A stretch of DNA of 64,000 nt. Origin: Anaeramoeba ignava. Its lineage: Eukaryota > Metamonada > Anaeramoebidae. The notes beneath the pieces were generated by a model. The model ran no database searches, had not been told where the DNA came from, and saw only the letters and a program-made list of their open reading frames with translations. The position numbers were made by a program, and so were the translations under genes. The stretch is taken from the NCBI GenBank assembly GCA_028826165.1, contig JAPDFW010000091.1, positions 1-64,000 of the forward strand, given 5' to 3'. Below are positions 20,279 through 31,040 of the stretch, in pieces (position 1 is the first letter of the stretch; every line of letters begins with the position of its first letter).

Positions 20279-22084
20279 TTAATTTTGATTATTAAATTTG
20301 TTAATTAATAAATCAAATAAATTTGGATTTGTTTGATTTAATTGGAAATAATCAATTCCAATTTCTATTTCATTAATAATTTCTTTTGTAATTTCAATTT
20401 CATCTTTAATTTGATTTGAATAAATCCAATATTCAAATATTTCAAATGATTTATTACTTAATTCACTATAATCTGTAACTTTATTTGAAGTATCTTCAGT
20501 TACAGATAAAAACATTCCTCGATATAATTCACTTCTCATTATTAATATTAATTTTGGAAATTTATATTGTTTTTCTTTTCTTTCAATAATAAAATCTTTT
20601 TCATTTTCATTTTCATTTAAATAAATTCTTTTAATTGTTTCTTCAATTTTTTCATTTGAATTTATAATTTCTTTAATTTTTGAATATAATTTTGGATTTA
20701 TTTTGGAATTGTTTGAATAAATCATTTCAAATATTTGATTTGATTCTTTAATTGATTTTTTTGAAATAATTTCTTGAAGTTTTTCAATTTGATTTTCATT
20801 TTGATTTAATCTATATTTTAATATTAATTTATGAGCTTTAATTATTTCTCCATTTTTGGTTTTAAATGAAATATTGCAAAATTCTTTTCTTCTAAATAAT
20901 TTTATCAAATCTTCTTCAAGATTGGAAAAAGAAGGAGGAGAATAATAAAGAAATGATTTGTAATTGCCACAAGAAATATGATAATTAGAAATATTTTCAT
21001 TAAATCTTAATTTAGGAAGTTCAATTTGAATTGGAATTAATTGAATATTTGTATCTCCAGTTCCTAATTGGCCATAAGCATTATCTCCAAATCCTATTAA
21101 TTTGCCTTTAGAAGTTAAAATCAAAGTATGGCCATTTCCAACAGAAAAATCAATAATATCATCATTTTCAAATAAAGATGATTTGATTTCAGTAAATTCA
21201 TAAGTATTTTCATCTTTGCCAAGTCCATTAAATCCATAATCTCCACATGAATAAAATTTTCTTTTTGGATTTTCATTTTCGTTTTCAATCAATATTATTG
21301 AGAAAGCATATGCACATTGAATATCAATTATTTTGCCTTTTGGAATATTTTGGATTTTGGTTAATTTTGGGATTTTTGTTTCTTCTTTTCTTGATTCACC
21401 TAATCCAAGTTGACCATATCTATTATTTGCGCACGTAAATAATTCTTGATTTGAATTTAAAAGAAAAACGTGATGTGTAGAAATTCCTGAAAATATTTTA
21501 GAAACATTTTTCATCATTAAAATTGGTTTTTCTGTTTTTTGAATTTTTTTAGGATCAAAACCAAATTGACCAAAATTATTTGAACCAATTCCATAAGCGT
21601 TTTGATTTGAAGTTAATAAATAAATTGAATTTCTTCCAGGAACAATATCTTCAATTATTCTATCATTTGTATCTTCAATTAATGATGAAATATTGATAAA
21701 TTCTTTTGGATTTTTTGGATTAATATCACTTCCTTTGGCAAATACATTTCCTTTTATTGTTAAAATAGCTGCATCCCAGTTGCTAACAGTTACTTTTTGA
21801 ATATTTTCTTCAATTTGGATTTTTTCAGGATTTTGATTTGAATCATTTTTTCTTAAATATTCTATTGCTTTTCCATTTTTAAAAAGGAAAATTGTTGAAA
21901 AAAAACTTGATGAAATTTGTTTAATTTGTTTTTCATTTTCATTTTCATTTTCATTTTCATTTTCATTTTCATTTTCATTTTCATTTTCAAATTTAAATTG
22001 AATTGGTTTTGTTATTTTATCTGCTGGTTCATTTTTTATAAGTTTTGGATATTTATTTAAACCAAAAAATAAAATTTCATTCAT
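20279..22084 (-). CDS. RCC1-BTB protein, copy 1
   Basis: A 601-residue intronless protein. The N-terminal two thirds carry RCC1-type repeats (AYGIGSNNFGQFGFDPKK, CANNRYGQLGLGE, LIGFGDNAYGQLGTGD), which fold as a seven-bladed propeller. The C-terminal third holds two BTB-like units: CNISFKTKNGEIIKAHKLIL, then KFPKLILIMRSELYRGMFL with the region up to FEYWIYSNQI. Near residue 30 there is an (EN)n run coded by GAAAAT. The architecture recalls RCBTB proteins, which are thought to be Cullin-3 adaptors; a substrate cannot be guessed. It is the first of three tandem copies and is intact. The ankyrin-BTB gene at 33.4-35.4 kb has a very similar BTB tail. Confidence 0.88.
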   Translation of the reverse strand: MNEILFFGLNKYPKLIKNEPADKITKPIQFKFENENENENENENENENENEKQIKQISSSFFSTIFLFKNGKAIEYLRKNDSNQNPEKIQIEENIQKVTVSNWDAAILTIKGNVFAKGSDINPKNPKEFINISSLIEDTNDRIIEDIVPGRNSIYLLTSNQNAYGIGSNNFGQFGFDPKKIQKTEKPILMMKNVSKIFSGISTHHVFLLNSNQELFTCANNRYGQLGLGESRKEETKIPKLTKIQNIPKGKIIDIQCAYAFSIILIENENENPKRKFYSCGDYGFNGLGKDENTYEFTEIKSSLFENDDIIDFSVGNGHTLILTSKGKLIGFGDNAYGQLGTGDTNIQLIPIQIELPKLRFNENISNYHISCGNYKSFLYYSPPSFSNLEEDLIKLFRRKEFCNISFKTKNGEIIKAHKLILKYRLNQNENQIEKLQEIISKKSIKESNQIFEMIYSNNSKINPKLYSKIKEIINSNEKIEETIKRIYLNENENEKDFIIERKEKQYKFPKLILIMRSELYRGMFLSVTEDTSNKVTDYSELSNKSFEIFEYWIYSNQIKDEIEITKEIINEIEIGIDYFQLNQTNPNLFDLLINKFNNQN

Positions 22085-22124
22085 TTTTGAAAAGAAAAAA
22101 AATGAAAAAATAATTTTTGGAACT

Positions 22125-22395
22125 TTAATTTTAATTTTAATTTTAATTTTGATTTTAATTTGAATTTTAATTTTGATTTTAATTTTAATTTTAATTTTAA
22201 TTTTAATTTTAATTTTAATTCTAATTTTGATTTTAATTTTAATTTTAATTTTAATTTTGATTTTAATTTTAATTTTAATTTTAATTTTAATTTTGATTTT
22301 TGATTTTAATTTTAATTTTAATTTTAATTTTAATTTTAATTTTAATTTTAATTTTAATTTTAATTTTAATTTTAATTTTAATTTTAATTTTGATT
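22125..22395. repeat. (TTTTAA)n hexamer tract between RCC1-BTB copies 1 and 2
   Basis: About 270 bases of TTTTAA hexamers with scattered TTTTGA, reaching the stop of copy 2. It probably marks the 3' flank duplicated with each copy. Confidence 0.92.
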
Positions 22396-24198
22396 TTAAT
22401 TTTGGTTATTAAATTTGTTAATTAATAAATCAAATAAATTTGGATTTGTTTGATTTAATTGGAAATAATCAATTCCAATTTCTATTTCATTAATTATTTC
22501 TTGTGTAATTTCAATTTCATCTTTAATTTGATTTGAATAAATCCAATATTCAAATATTTGAAATGATTTATTACTTAATTCACTATAATCTGTAACTTTA
22601 TTAGAAGTATCTTCAGTTACAGATAAAAACATTCCTCGATATAATTCACTTCTCATTATTAATATTAATTTTGGAAATTTATATTGTTTTTCTTTTCTTT
22701 CAATTATAAAATCTTTTTCATTTTCATTTTCATTTTCATTTAAATAAATTCTTTTCATTGTTTCTTCAATTTTTTCATTTAAATTTATAATTTCTTTAAT
22801 TTCAGAATATAATTTTGGATTTATTATTCTGTTTGAATAAATCATTTCAAATATTTGATTTGATTCTTTAATTGATTTTTTTGAAATAATTTCTTGAAGT
22901 TTTTCATTTTGATTTTCATTTTGATTTAATCTATATTTTAATATTAATTTATGAGCTTCAATTATTTCTCCATTTTTGGTTTTAAATGAAATATTGCAAA
23001 ATTCTTTTCTTTCAAATAGTTTTATCAAATCTTCTTCAAGATTGGAAAAAGAAGGAGGAGAATAATAAAGAAATGAATTGAAAAATGTACAAAGAATATG
23101 ATAATTAGAAATATTTTCATTAAATCTTAATTTAGGAAGTTCAATTTGAATTGGAATTTGAATTGGTTGATCATTTGTATCTTCAGTTCCTAATTCACCA
23201 CAAGAATTACTTCCAAATCCTATTAATTTTGATTTAGATGTTAAAATCAAAGTATGGCCATTTCCAACAGAAAAATCGAGAATATTATCATCATTTTCAA
23301 ATAAAGATGATTTGATTTCAGTAAATTCATAAGTATTTTCATCTTTGCCAAGTCCATTAAATCCATAATCTCCACATGAATAAAATTTTCTTTTTGGATT
23401 TTCGTTTTCAATCAACATTATTGAGAAAGCATATCCAGATTGAATATCAATTATTTTGCCTTTTGGAATATTTTGGATTTGGGTTAATTTTGGGATTTTT
23501 GTTTCTTCTTTTCTTGATTCACCTAATCCAAGTTGACCATATCTATTATCACCGCATCCAAATAATTCTTGATTTGAATTTAAAAGAAAAATATGATGTG
23601 TAGAATTTCCTGAAAATATTTTAGAAACATTTTTCATCATTAAAATTGGTTTATGTGTTTTTTGAATTTTTTCAGGATCAAAACCAAGTTGACCAAATTG
23701 ATTTAAACCAATTCCATAAGCATCTTGATTTGAAGTTAATAAGTAAATTGAATTTCTTCCAGGAAACAATATCTTCAATTATTCTATCATTTGTATCTTC
23801 AATTAATGATGAAATATTGATAAATTCTTTTGGATTTTTTGGATTAATATCTTTTCCTTTGGCAAATACATTTCCTTCTATTGTTAAAATAGCTTCATTT
23901 TGAAAACCAACAGTTACTTTTTGAATATTTTCTTCAATTTGGATTTTTGAAGGATTTTGTTTTAAATCATTTTCTTTTAAATATTCTATTGCTTTTCCAT
24001 TTTTAAAAAGGAAAATTGTTGAAAAAAAACCTGATGAAATTTGTTTAATTTGTTTTTAATTTGTTTTTCATTTTCATTTTCATTTTCATTTTCATTTTCA
24101 TTTCCAAATTTAAATTGAATTGGTTTTGTTATTTTATCTGGTTCATTTTTTATAAGTTTTGGATATTTATTTTGACCAAAAAATAAAACTTCATTCAT
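22396..24198 (-). pseudogene. RCC1-BTB protein, copy 2, frameshifted
   Basis: Closely similar to copies 1 and 3 along its length but broken at two places. Near the start an exact 11-bp tandem duplication (24047-24057 repeated at 24058-24068) shifts the frame just after the (EN)n run, and the first frame stops about 70 codons in. At 23764-23766 there is one extra A relative to copy 1, which restores the original frame. The roughly 95 codons between the two lesions still look like good RCC1 sequence in a third frame. The downstream 460 residues (RCC1 repeats plus both BTB-like units) are open. Either this is a young pseudogene or the single-base difference is an assembly error; the 11-bp duplication looks real. 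Confidence 0.82.
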
Positions 24199-24234
24199 TT
24201 TTAAAAAGTAAAAAAATGAAAAAATAATTTTTGG

Positions 24235-24500
24235 ATTTTTAATTTTGATTTTGATTTTTAATTTTAATTTTAATTTTAATTTTAATTTTGATTTTAATTT
24301 TGATTTTTAATTTTAATTTTAATTTTAATTTTAATTTTGATTTTAGTTTTAATTTTAATTTTAATTTTAATTTTAATTTTGATTTTGATTTTAATTTTAA
24401 TTTTAATTTTAATTTTGATTTTTAATTTTGATTTTTAATTTTAATTTTAATTTTAATTTTAATTTTAATTTTAATTTTAATTTTAATTTTAATTTTAATT
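24235..24500. repeat. TTTTAA/TTTTGA hexamer tract between RCC1-BTB copies 2 and 3
   Basis: About 265 bases of the same hexamer family as the tract after copy 2, ending at the stop codon of copy 3. Confidence 0.92.
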
Positions 24501-26309
24501 TTAATTTTGATTTTGATTTTGGTTATTAAATTTGTTAATTAATAAATCAAATAAATTTGGATTTGTTTGATTTAATTGGAAATAATCAATTCCAATTTGA
24601 ATTTCATCAATAATTTCTTGTGTAATTTCAATTTCATCTTTGATTTGATTTGAATAAATCCAATATTCAAATATTTGAAATGATTTATTACTTAATTCAC
24701 TATAATCTGTAACTTTATTAGATTTATCTTCTGTAACAGATAAAAACATTCCTCGATATAATTCACTTCTCATTATTAATATTAATTTTGGAAATTTATA
24801 TTGTTTTTCTTTTCTTTCAATTATAAAATCTTTTTCATTTTCATTTTCATTTGAATAAATTCTTTTCATTATTTCTTCAATTTTTTCATTGGAATTTATA
24901 ATTTCTTTAATTTCTGAATATAATATTGGATTTATAATTCTGTTTGAATAAATCATTTCAAATATTTGATTTGATTCTTTAATTGATTTATTTGAAATAA
25001 TTTCTTTAAGTTTTTCAATTTGATTTTGATTTTGATTTAATCTATATTTCAATATTAATTTATGAGCTTCAATTATTTCTCCATTTTCTGTTTTAAATGA
25101 AATATCACAAAATTCTTTTCTTTCAAATAATTTTAACAAATCTTCTTCAAGATTGGAAAAAGAAGGAGAATAATAAAGAAATGAATTGAAAAATGTACAA
25201 AGAATATGATAATTAGAAATATTTTCATTAAATCTTAATTTAGGAAGTTCAATTTGAATTGGAATTTGAATTGGTTGATCATTTGTATCTTCAGTTCCTA
25301 ATTCACCACAAGAATTACTTCCAAATCCTATTAATTTTGATTTAGATGTTAAAATCAAAGTATGTATACCACCAACAGAAAAATCAAGAATATTATCATC
25401 ATTTTCAAATAAAGATGATTTGATTTCAGTAAATTCATAAGTATTTTCATTTTTGCCAAGTCCATTTAATTTATAATCTCCACATGAATAAAGAATTCTT
25501 TTTGGATTTTGATTTGGATTTTCATTTTCAATCAACATTATTGAATAAGTTGATCCACATTGAATATCAATTATTTTACCTTTTGGAATATTTTGGATTT
25601 GTGTTAATTTTGGGATTTTTGTTTCTTCTTTTCTTGATTCTCCTAATCCAAGTTGACCAGAATAATTATCACCACATCCAAATAATTCTTGATTTGAATT
25701 TAAAAGAAAAACATAATTTGAATCAATTCCTGAAAATATTTTAGAAACATTTTTCATCATCAAAATTGGTTTTTCTGTTTTTTTAAGTGTTTCAGAATCA
25801 AAACCAAGTTGACCAAACTTATTTAAGCCAATTCCATAAGCATTTTGATTTGAAGTTAATAAGTAAATTGATTGAGGACCAGAAACAATATCTTGAATTA
25901 TTCTATCATTTGTATCTTCAATTAATGATGAAATATTGATAAATTCTTTTGGATTTTTTGGATTAAATTCATTTCCTTTGGCAAATACATTTCCTTCTAT
26001 TGTTAAAATAGCTTGATTTCTAGAAAAAACAGTTACTTTTTGAATATTTTCTTCAATTTGGATTTTTGAAGGATTTTGATTTAAATTTCTTAAATTTTTA
26101 TTTAAATATTCTACTGCTTTTCCATTTTTAAAAAGGAATATTGTTGAAAATAAACCTGATGAAATTTGTTTAATTTGTTTTTCATTTTCATTTTCATTTT
26201 CATTTTCATTTTCAAATTTAAATTGAATTGGTTTTGTTATTTTATCTGTTGGTCTATTTTGGAAAAGTCTTGGATCTGTATTTAAACCAAAAAATAAAAC
26301 TTCATTCAT
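24501..26309 (-). CDS. RCC1-BTB protein, copy 3
   Basis: A 602-residue intact intronless paralogue of copies 1 and 2: (EN)n run near residue 40, RCC1 repeats (FGCGDNYSGQLGLGESRK, LIGFGSNSCGELGTED), then two BTB-like units (CDISFKTENGEIIEAHKLIL; FPKLILIMRSELYRGMFLSV). Shared substitutions such as SNSCGELGTEDTNDQPIQIP make copy 3 closer to copy 2 than to copy 1. The last codons extend into the downstream hexamer tract (NQNQNQN), so the repeat is eroding into the coding end. TTTTTCAT words precede the start. Probable Cullin-3 adaptor by architecture; no substrate can be inferred. Confidence 0.88.
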   Translation of the reverse strand: MNEVLFFGLNTDPRLFQNRPTDKITKPIQFKFENENENENENEKQIKQISSGLFSTIFLFKNGKAVEYLNKNLRNLNQNPSKIQIEENIQKVTVFSRNQAILTIEGNVFAKGNEFNPKNPKEFINISSLIEDTNDRIIQDIVSGPQSIYLLTSNQNAYGIGLNKFGQLGFDSETLKKTEKPILMMKNVSKIFSGIDSNYVFLLNSNQELFGCGDNYSGQLGLGESRKEETKIPKLTQIQNIPKGKIIDIQCGSTYSIMLIENENPNQNPKRILYSCGDYKLNGLGKNENTYEFTEIKSSLFENDDNILDFSVGGIHTLILTSKSKLIGFGSNSCGELGTEDTNDQPIQIPIQIELPKLRFNENISNYHILCTFFNSFLYYSPSFSNLEEDLLKLFERKEFCDISFKTENGEIIEAHKLILKYRLNQNQNQIEKLKEIISNKSIKESNQIFEMIYSNRIINPILYSEIKEIINSNEKIEEIMKRIYSNENENEKDFIIERKEKQYKFPKLILIMRSELYRGMFLSVTEDKSNKVTDYSELSNKSFQIFEYWIYSNQIKDEIEITQEIIDEIQIGIDYFQLNQTNPNLFDLLINKFNNQNQNQN

Positions 26310-26334
26310 TTTCTTTTTTTATTTATTATTTTTT

Positions 26335-26385
26335 TTAAATTTTTAAAAAGAAAAAAAATGAAAAAATGAAAAAATGAAAAAAATT
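26335..26385 (-). promoter_or_regulatory. TTTTTCAT motif cluster upstream of RCC1-BTB copy 3
   Basis: On the minus strand three TTTTTTCAT words occur in tandem within 75 bases of the start codon, as in many other genes here. Promoter role inferred. Confidence 0.35.
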
Positions 26386-26449
26386 TTTGAATTTAATTTT
26401 AAAATTTAAAATTAAAAAAATTCCAAAAGAACATAAACTTTTTGTTGAC

Positions 26450-27210
26450 TCAAATACAATTAGCGCAATAAAACTTTCCACCTTTCAAAGTGAAATCAAC
26501 GGAATAAAGCTCTTTTGAGCACTTTTCACAAGTGAAACAAGAAGAATGATAGTATTTATAATTGACAAACAATAGCACTTCCTCATCTATAGATTCACCG
26601 CATTTAGAACACTGAGGTAACGACCTAATAATTTTTGGATCGATCGACAGCGATTCTAAAGGAGCACATCTTGTACAATAATTATCACTGCCTGAGGTGA
26701 TATAATTGTTCTTTGGTAATTGTTCTCCACAAGATTTACAAACAAAACATTCAGGATCTTTTTTTTTTGATTTTTTTTAAAAAATTTGGATATTTCATTT
26801 TTATATCATTTTAACTAAACAAATACTCATTCCCATAAAAGCCAAGAATTAGCAAATTCCAAGCAAACATGGAATGATATTTTATAGTATTTATTTTTAC
26901 GGTAATAAAATGTTCCAACACGAATTTCTTTTTCTGTAATTTCCTTATTGCACGCCTTGCAAGTGTGTGATGGTTTGACAGCTGTAGATGATCTTGGAGT
27001 AAAACTTTTGCCATATCCTTTCTGTCCAAACAAGCTATTATGACATGGCTCGCAATATGCTTGGCCTTGATGCTCTAAAAACTTTCCTGGTCGAAGACGT
27101 GCTTTGCAAGAAGTGCATTTAAAACATGTTCTATGCCAATGTTCATTATGAAATACTATTTCTTCATTATGATATACTTTTCTGTGACATCCTGGACATG
27201 TATTCGCCAT
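26450..27210 (-). CDS. Three-LIM-domain protein
   Basis: Exons 27210-26901 and 26757-26450 give 618 nt, 205 residues. Three LIM zinc-binding domains are complete: LIM1 starts CPGCHRKVYHNEEIVF and continues HWHRTCFKCTSC; LIM2 starts CKACNKEI and is completed across the splice joint to give HPECFVCKSC; LIM3 has CSKCGESIDEE and HSSCFTCEKC and ends YCANCI. The joint restoring a canonical His-Pro-Glu-Cys-Phe supports the splice model strongly. Proteins made only of LIM domains typically act as adaptors for actin-based structures or in the nucleus. LIM1 is followed by a glycine-containing linker as in CRP/CSRP proteins. No named orthologue assigned. Confidence 0.92.
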
Positions 27211-27662
27211 TTTTTATATTCGTTTTTTTTTTTTATATTTGATTTTTTTGATTTTTTTTTTTTTTTTGAAAAGAGAAAAATGAATTTTTAATTTTTCAAA
27301 AATTTTTCTAAAATTTTTTTTTTCAAAATGTAATTTAATAATAATAAAAATAAAAAGATTGGAAATGGAAATTTTTATTGAATTTGGAATTTAAATGAAA
27401 AATCAAATAAAAATTAAAGAAAGAAAAATTGTTTTAAATTTGAATTTGTTCTTTTTGTTCTTTTTTTTTTTTTGAAAGAAATTTTTTTAGAATTTTTGGA
27501 TCAAATTTGATGAAAAAAAATAAATCAAATAAATCAAATAAATCAATTAAATCAATTAAATTAATTTTTTTTCCTTCTTAAAAACCTATAAATAAAAATA
27601 AAAATAATAATAATAATAAAAATAAAAATAAAAATAAAAATAATTATAATAAAAATAATAAT
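27211..27662. other. Intergenic region, LIM gene to acyltransferase A
   Basis: A/T-rich, with A/T homopolymers and a short AAATCA and AAATAA tract near 27520-27655. No gene or structured element seen. Confidence 0.5.
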
Positions 27663-29618
27663 TTACGACATAATAAATCTTTCAAGATGCATAAATGGTC
27701 TTTCAATAAGGAAATAAACAATTAATGAAAAGAAATATGATAAAATAACATTAGTTGTTGTATTGAAAAATATTGGCATTGCTGAATAATTATAAAGTAT
27801 TCTTGAACTATAATCAACATTTGACATAATAATAGGATGAACCAGATAAGCATTATAAGTTAATTTAGCTAATGGTGTCCAAATATCAAGTGATAAAAAA
27901 TCTTTCACAATTGATTTTAATGTTGGATAATAATAATAAATAAATACAATTCCTGCTATTCCGATTCCCCATCCAAATTTAGAAAATCCAATATACCATG
28001 CACTTGTATTAACAGTCCATTTAGTTCCTAAATGCTTATAGTTATCATAAGGAATCATAACCATTGCAATTAATAAAGTAAGACTTGCCAAAAATATTGA
28101 TGTTGAAATAATATGTTGTTTGTATTTTGTGAATAATCTTTTGAATTTTGAATTTCTTATTCTTAATTGTTTTTCTTCTTCATCTTTTTCAATTAATAAT
28201 TGATTTTCATCATTTTCTTTTTGATTAATTTCATTATTCTTTCTGGATTTAAGTAAATATAAAAACATTGCAAGTGCACATCCAACAAGAAAAGGTGGAA
28301 TTCTTGTGTAAGGTTTTGTATAAATTTTATCATTATAATCTTCTTGAGTTGGTCCAAACATAATAAAATTAATATTCCAATGATGAACAATCCAAAAATT
28401 CAAAGCTATTGAAACTATAATAAAAACAGCAACTAATGATAATCCAATTAAAGGAAAGTAAAAGAAAGAATAAAGAAATATTGGACTAATTATATAAAAT
28501 TGTGTATCATTTGCTAAATACCAAACCCAACCTTTTTGTATTATTTATTTAAAATATTTTAAAAAATATTTAAAAAAGTGGATCAATTTTAGATAAGAAT
28601 AATTACCCATGCATTCATCTCCAAAATGTTTTGGATAAAAATTATTGAAAAAAAGAAGACTTGAATACCAATATTTCCCACATGTATCATCAATAATTGG
28701 TTTTAATTCACCAAAATAAGGGCCATCACCAAAGAAAATTGCAAGAAAAGTGAAAACAAGAAGTACAAATCCTAAAGATGGAAGAAGTCTCCAAAATCTT
28801 CATTTTCAAAAATATTTTAAATATATTGAATATTTTGAATATATTGAATATTTTAAATATTTTGAATATATTTTAAATATTTTGAATATTTTGAATATTT
28901 TGAATATATTGAATATATTTAATATTTTGAATATATTTTGAATATATTGAATATATTTAATATTTTGAATATATTAAATATATTAAATATTTTAAATATA
29001 TTGAATATTTTGAATATTTTGAATATTTTGAATATATTGAATATATTGAATATTTTAAATATTTTGAATATTTTGAATATATTGAATATTTTGAATATTT
29101 TGAATATTTTGAATATTTTTAATATTAATATTTTGAAAATATTGAAATATTGAATATTTTAAATATATTGAATATTTTGAATATTTTGGATATTTAATAT
29201 TTTGAATATTTTGAATATTTTAAAATATTTTGAATATTTTAAATATTTTGGATTTTGAATATATTGAATATTTTGAATATTTTGAATTAAAAATACCGAT
29301 GAAAATAAAATAATCCAATATTAAATTCTTGAATATTTTCAAATTAAAAAATACCGATGAAAATAAAATAATCCAATATTAAAACTTTTTCTTCTTTCAA
29401 ATGCTAAATGTGCCATTAAAAATCCACTTAAGAAAAAGAATGTATCAACTGCAAATTCTGCTCCTAAAATAAATTGGAATGGCCATTTACTTAATGGTCC
29501 TTTTTCATCAAATAAAAATACTTCATTGTTATATCCAAAAGATAATTGAATAATAACTGTGTGGCCTTTTTTTTTGGAATAAATCAATCAAATATCAACC
29601 AAATATTAATAAATTAAT

Positions 29619-29655
<37 letters not shown>

Positions 29656-30803
29656 TATATATTTCAAACCAAAAATAATCCAAAACATTGAAATAACTCG
29701 AATTCCATTTAAATATTTAAGACTTGTATCTGGAAATTTTTGAATTAATTTTTGCCAATTTGTTTGTAATGAAAGATTATTTAAACAATCAATTAACATA
29801 ATTTTCCATTTGCTTCTTTTTATTTCATATTCATCAGATTCTTCTTTTTGATTTTAATTTTGATTTTGATTTTGATTTTGATTTTGATTTTGATTTTGAT
29901 TTTAATTTTGATTTTAATTTTGATTTTGATTTTGATTTTGATTTTAATTTTAAATTTGATTTTGATTTAGATTTTGATTTTGATTTTGATTTTGAATTTT
30001 GATTTTAATTTTAATTTTGATTTTTATTTTGAATTTTGATTTTAATTTTAATTTTGATTTTGATTTTGATTTTTATTTTGATTTTGATTTTGATTTAGAT
30101 TTAGATTTTGATTTTGATTTTGATTTTGATTTTGATTTTGAATTTTGATTTTAATTTTAATTTTGATTTTGATTTTGATTTTAATTTAGATTTTAATTTT
30201 AATTTTAATTTTAATTTTGATTTTGATTTTGATTTTGATTTTGATTTTGATTTTAATTTTAATTTTAAATTAAATTTAAATTTTGAATTTACTAATAGGT
30301 TTGAGATTTGGAATAAATTTTGAAATTGTTCCAGAAATAACAAGACAACTTGAAATAATAACAATAATTAAAGTAATAATAACTCCTGCTGAATATTTTT
30401 TCTTAAAATTATCAGCACAAAAAACATCCATTGGTTGGTCAGAAACAGTTGCAAAACTATAGAAAATACTAATATAAAGAGAAACAGCAACAGAAACATC
30501 ATCTTGAGTGCATTCTTTTGGAATACAAAATCCCCATTTCAAAGGTGTAACTGTTCCAGATACATTTAATCCAAAACTAACAACACAATGATGTGCAGTT
30601 TTTAACATTGTACAAAGATCATAATCTCCTAAATCAGTTGGCATATCTTTTCCTGTTGCTAAAAATATCATTTCAACTCCTTCTGGATTTTGACCTGTTA
30701 TTGCTTCCATATATTTTTGTTGGCAAGTTGTTGGATCACATTTTATTAATGAAAAGCAAAATATTAATAAAATCAAAATAATTATTTGATTATTTAAATT
30801 CAT
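27663..30803 (-). CDS. NRF-6-like membrane acyltransferase A
   Basis: Exons 30803-30293, 29843-29670, 29565-29355, 28797-28607 and 28531-27663 total 1956 nt, 651 residues, all joints in phase. A signal peptide (MNLNNQIIILILLIFCFSLI) leads into a cysteine-bearing extracellular NRF domain (LCTMLKTAHHCVVSFGLNVS, GFCIPKECTQDD), then a membrane segment and an acyltransferase-3 domain. The joint between exons 2 and 3 reads SMFWIIFGHTVIIQ with the conserved GH pair; FFFLSGFLMAHL and the HRFWRLLPSL joint are also family hallmarks. Later segments are mostly transmembrane. The family (C. elegans nrf-6/ndg-4) moves acyl groups at membranes; the substrate is unknown. Intron 1 is a TTTTGA/TTTTAA tract, intron 3 a TTGAATATT tract. 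Paralogue B lies next to it. Confidence 0.9.
28802..29330. repeat. TTGAATATT-type tandem repeat in acyltransferase A intron 3
   Basis: Roughly 500 bases of degenerate 10-bp units (ttgaatattt and attgaatatt) inside the intron between exons 3 and 4. Confidence 0.9.
29844..30290. repeat. TTTTGA/TTTTAA hexamer tract in acyltransferase A intron 1
   Basis: About 430 bases of hexamer repeats between a GT donor (30292-30291) and an AG acceptor (29845-29844) on the minus strand. In paralogue B the matching position has no intron but an in-frame NQNQ run encoded by the same hexamer. Confidence 0.9.
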
Positions 30804-31040
30804 TTTTTTTTTGATTTTATAAAAGAAAAAAGAAAAATGAAAAATGAAAAATGAAAAGACTAAAAATATGCGAAAAATTTTTGATTAATCAAAAAAAGAA
30901 AGAAAATTTAATTAATGAATAGTTTTAAATTTAATCCACTTTTTCCTTTTTCTTCTTAAAAAATCTAATTAAAAATTAAAATTAAAATTAAAATTAAAAT
31001 TAAAATTAAAATTAAAATTAGAAAATTAAAATTAAAAATT

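Noticed and set aside
24030-24045. CTGATGA word resembling a hammerhead ribozyme core
   Set aside because: It is part of the conserved RCC1-BTB coding sequence and lacks the other hammerhead elements.
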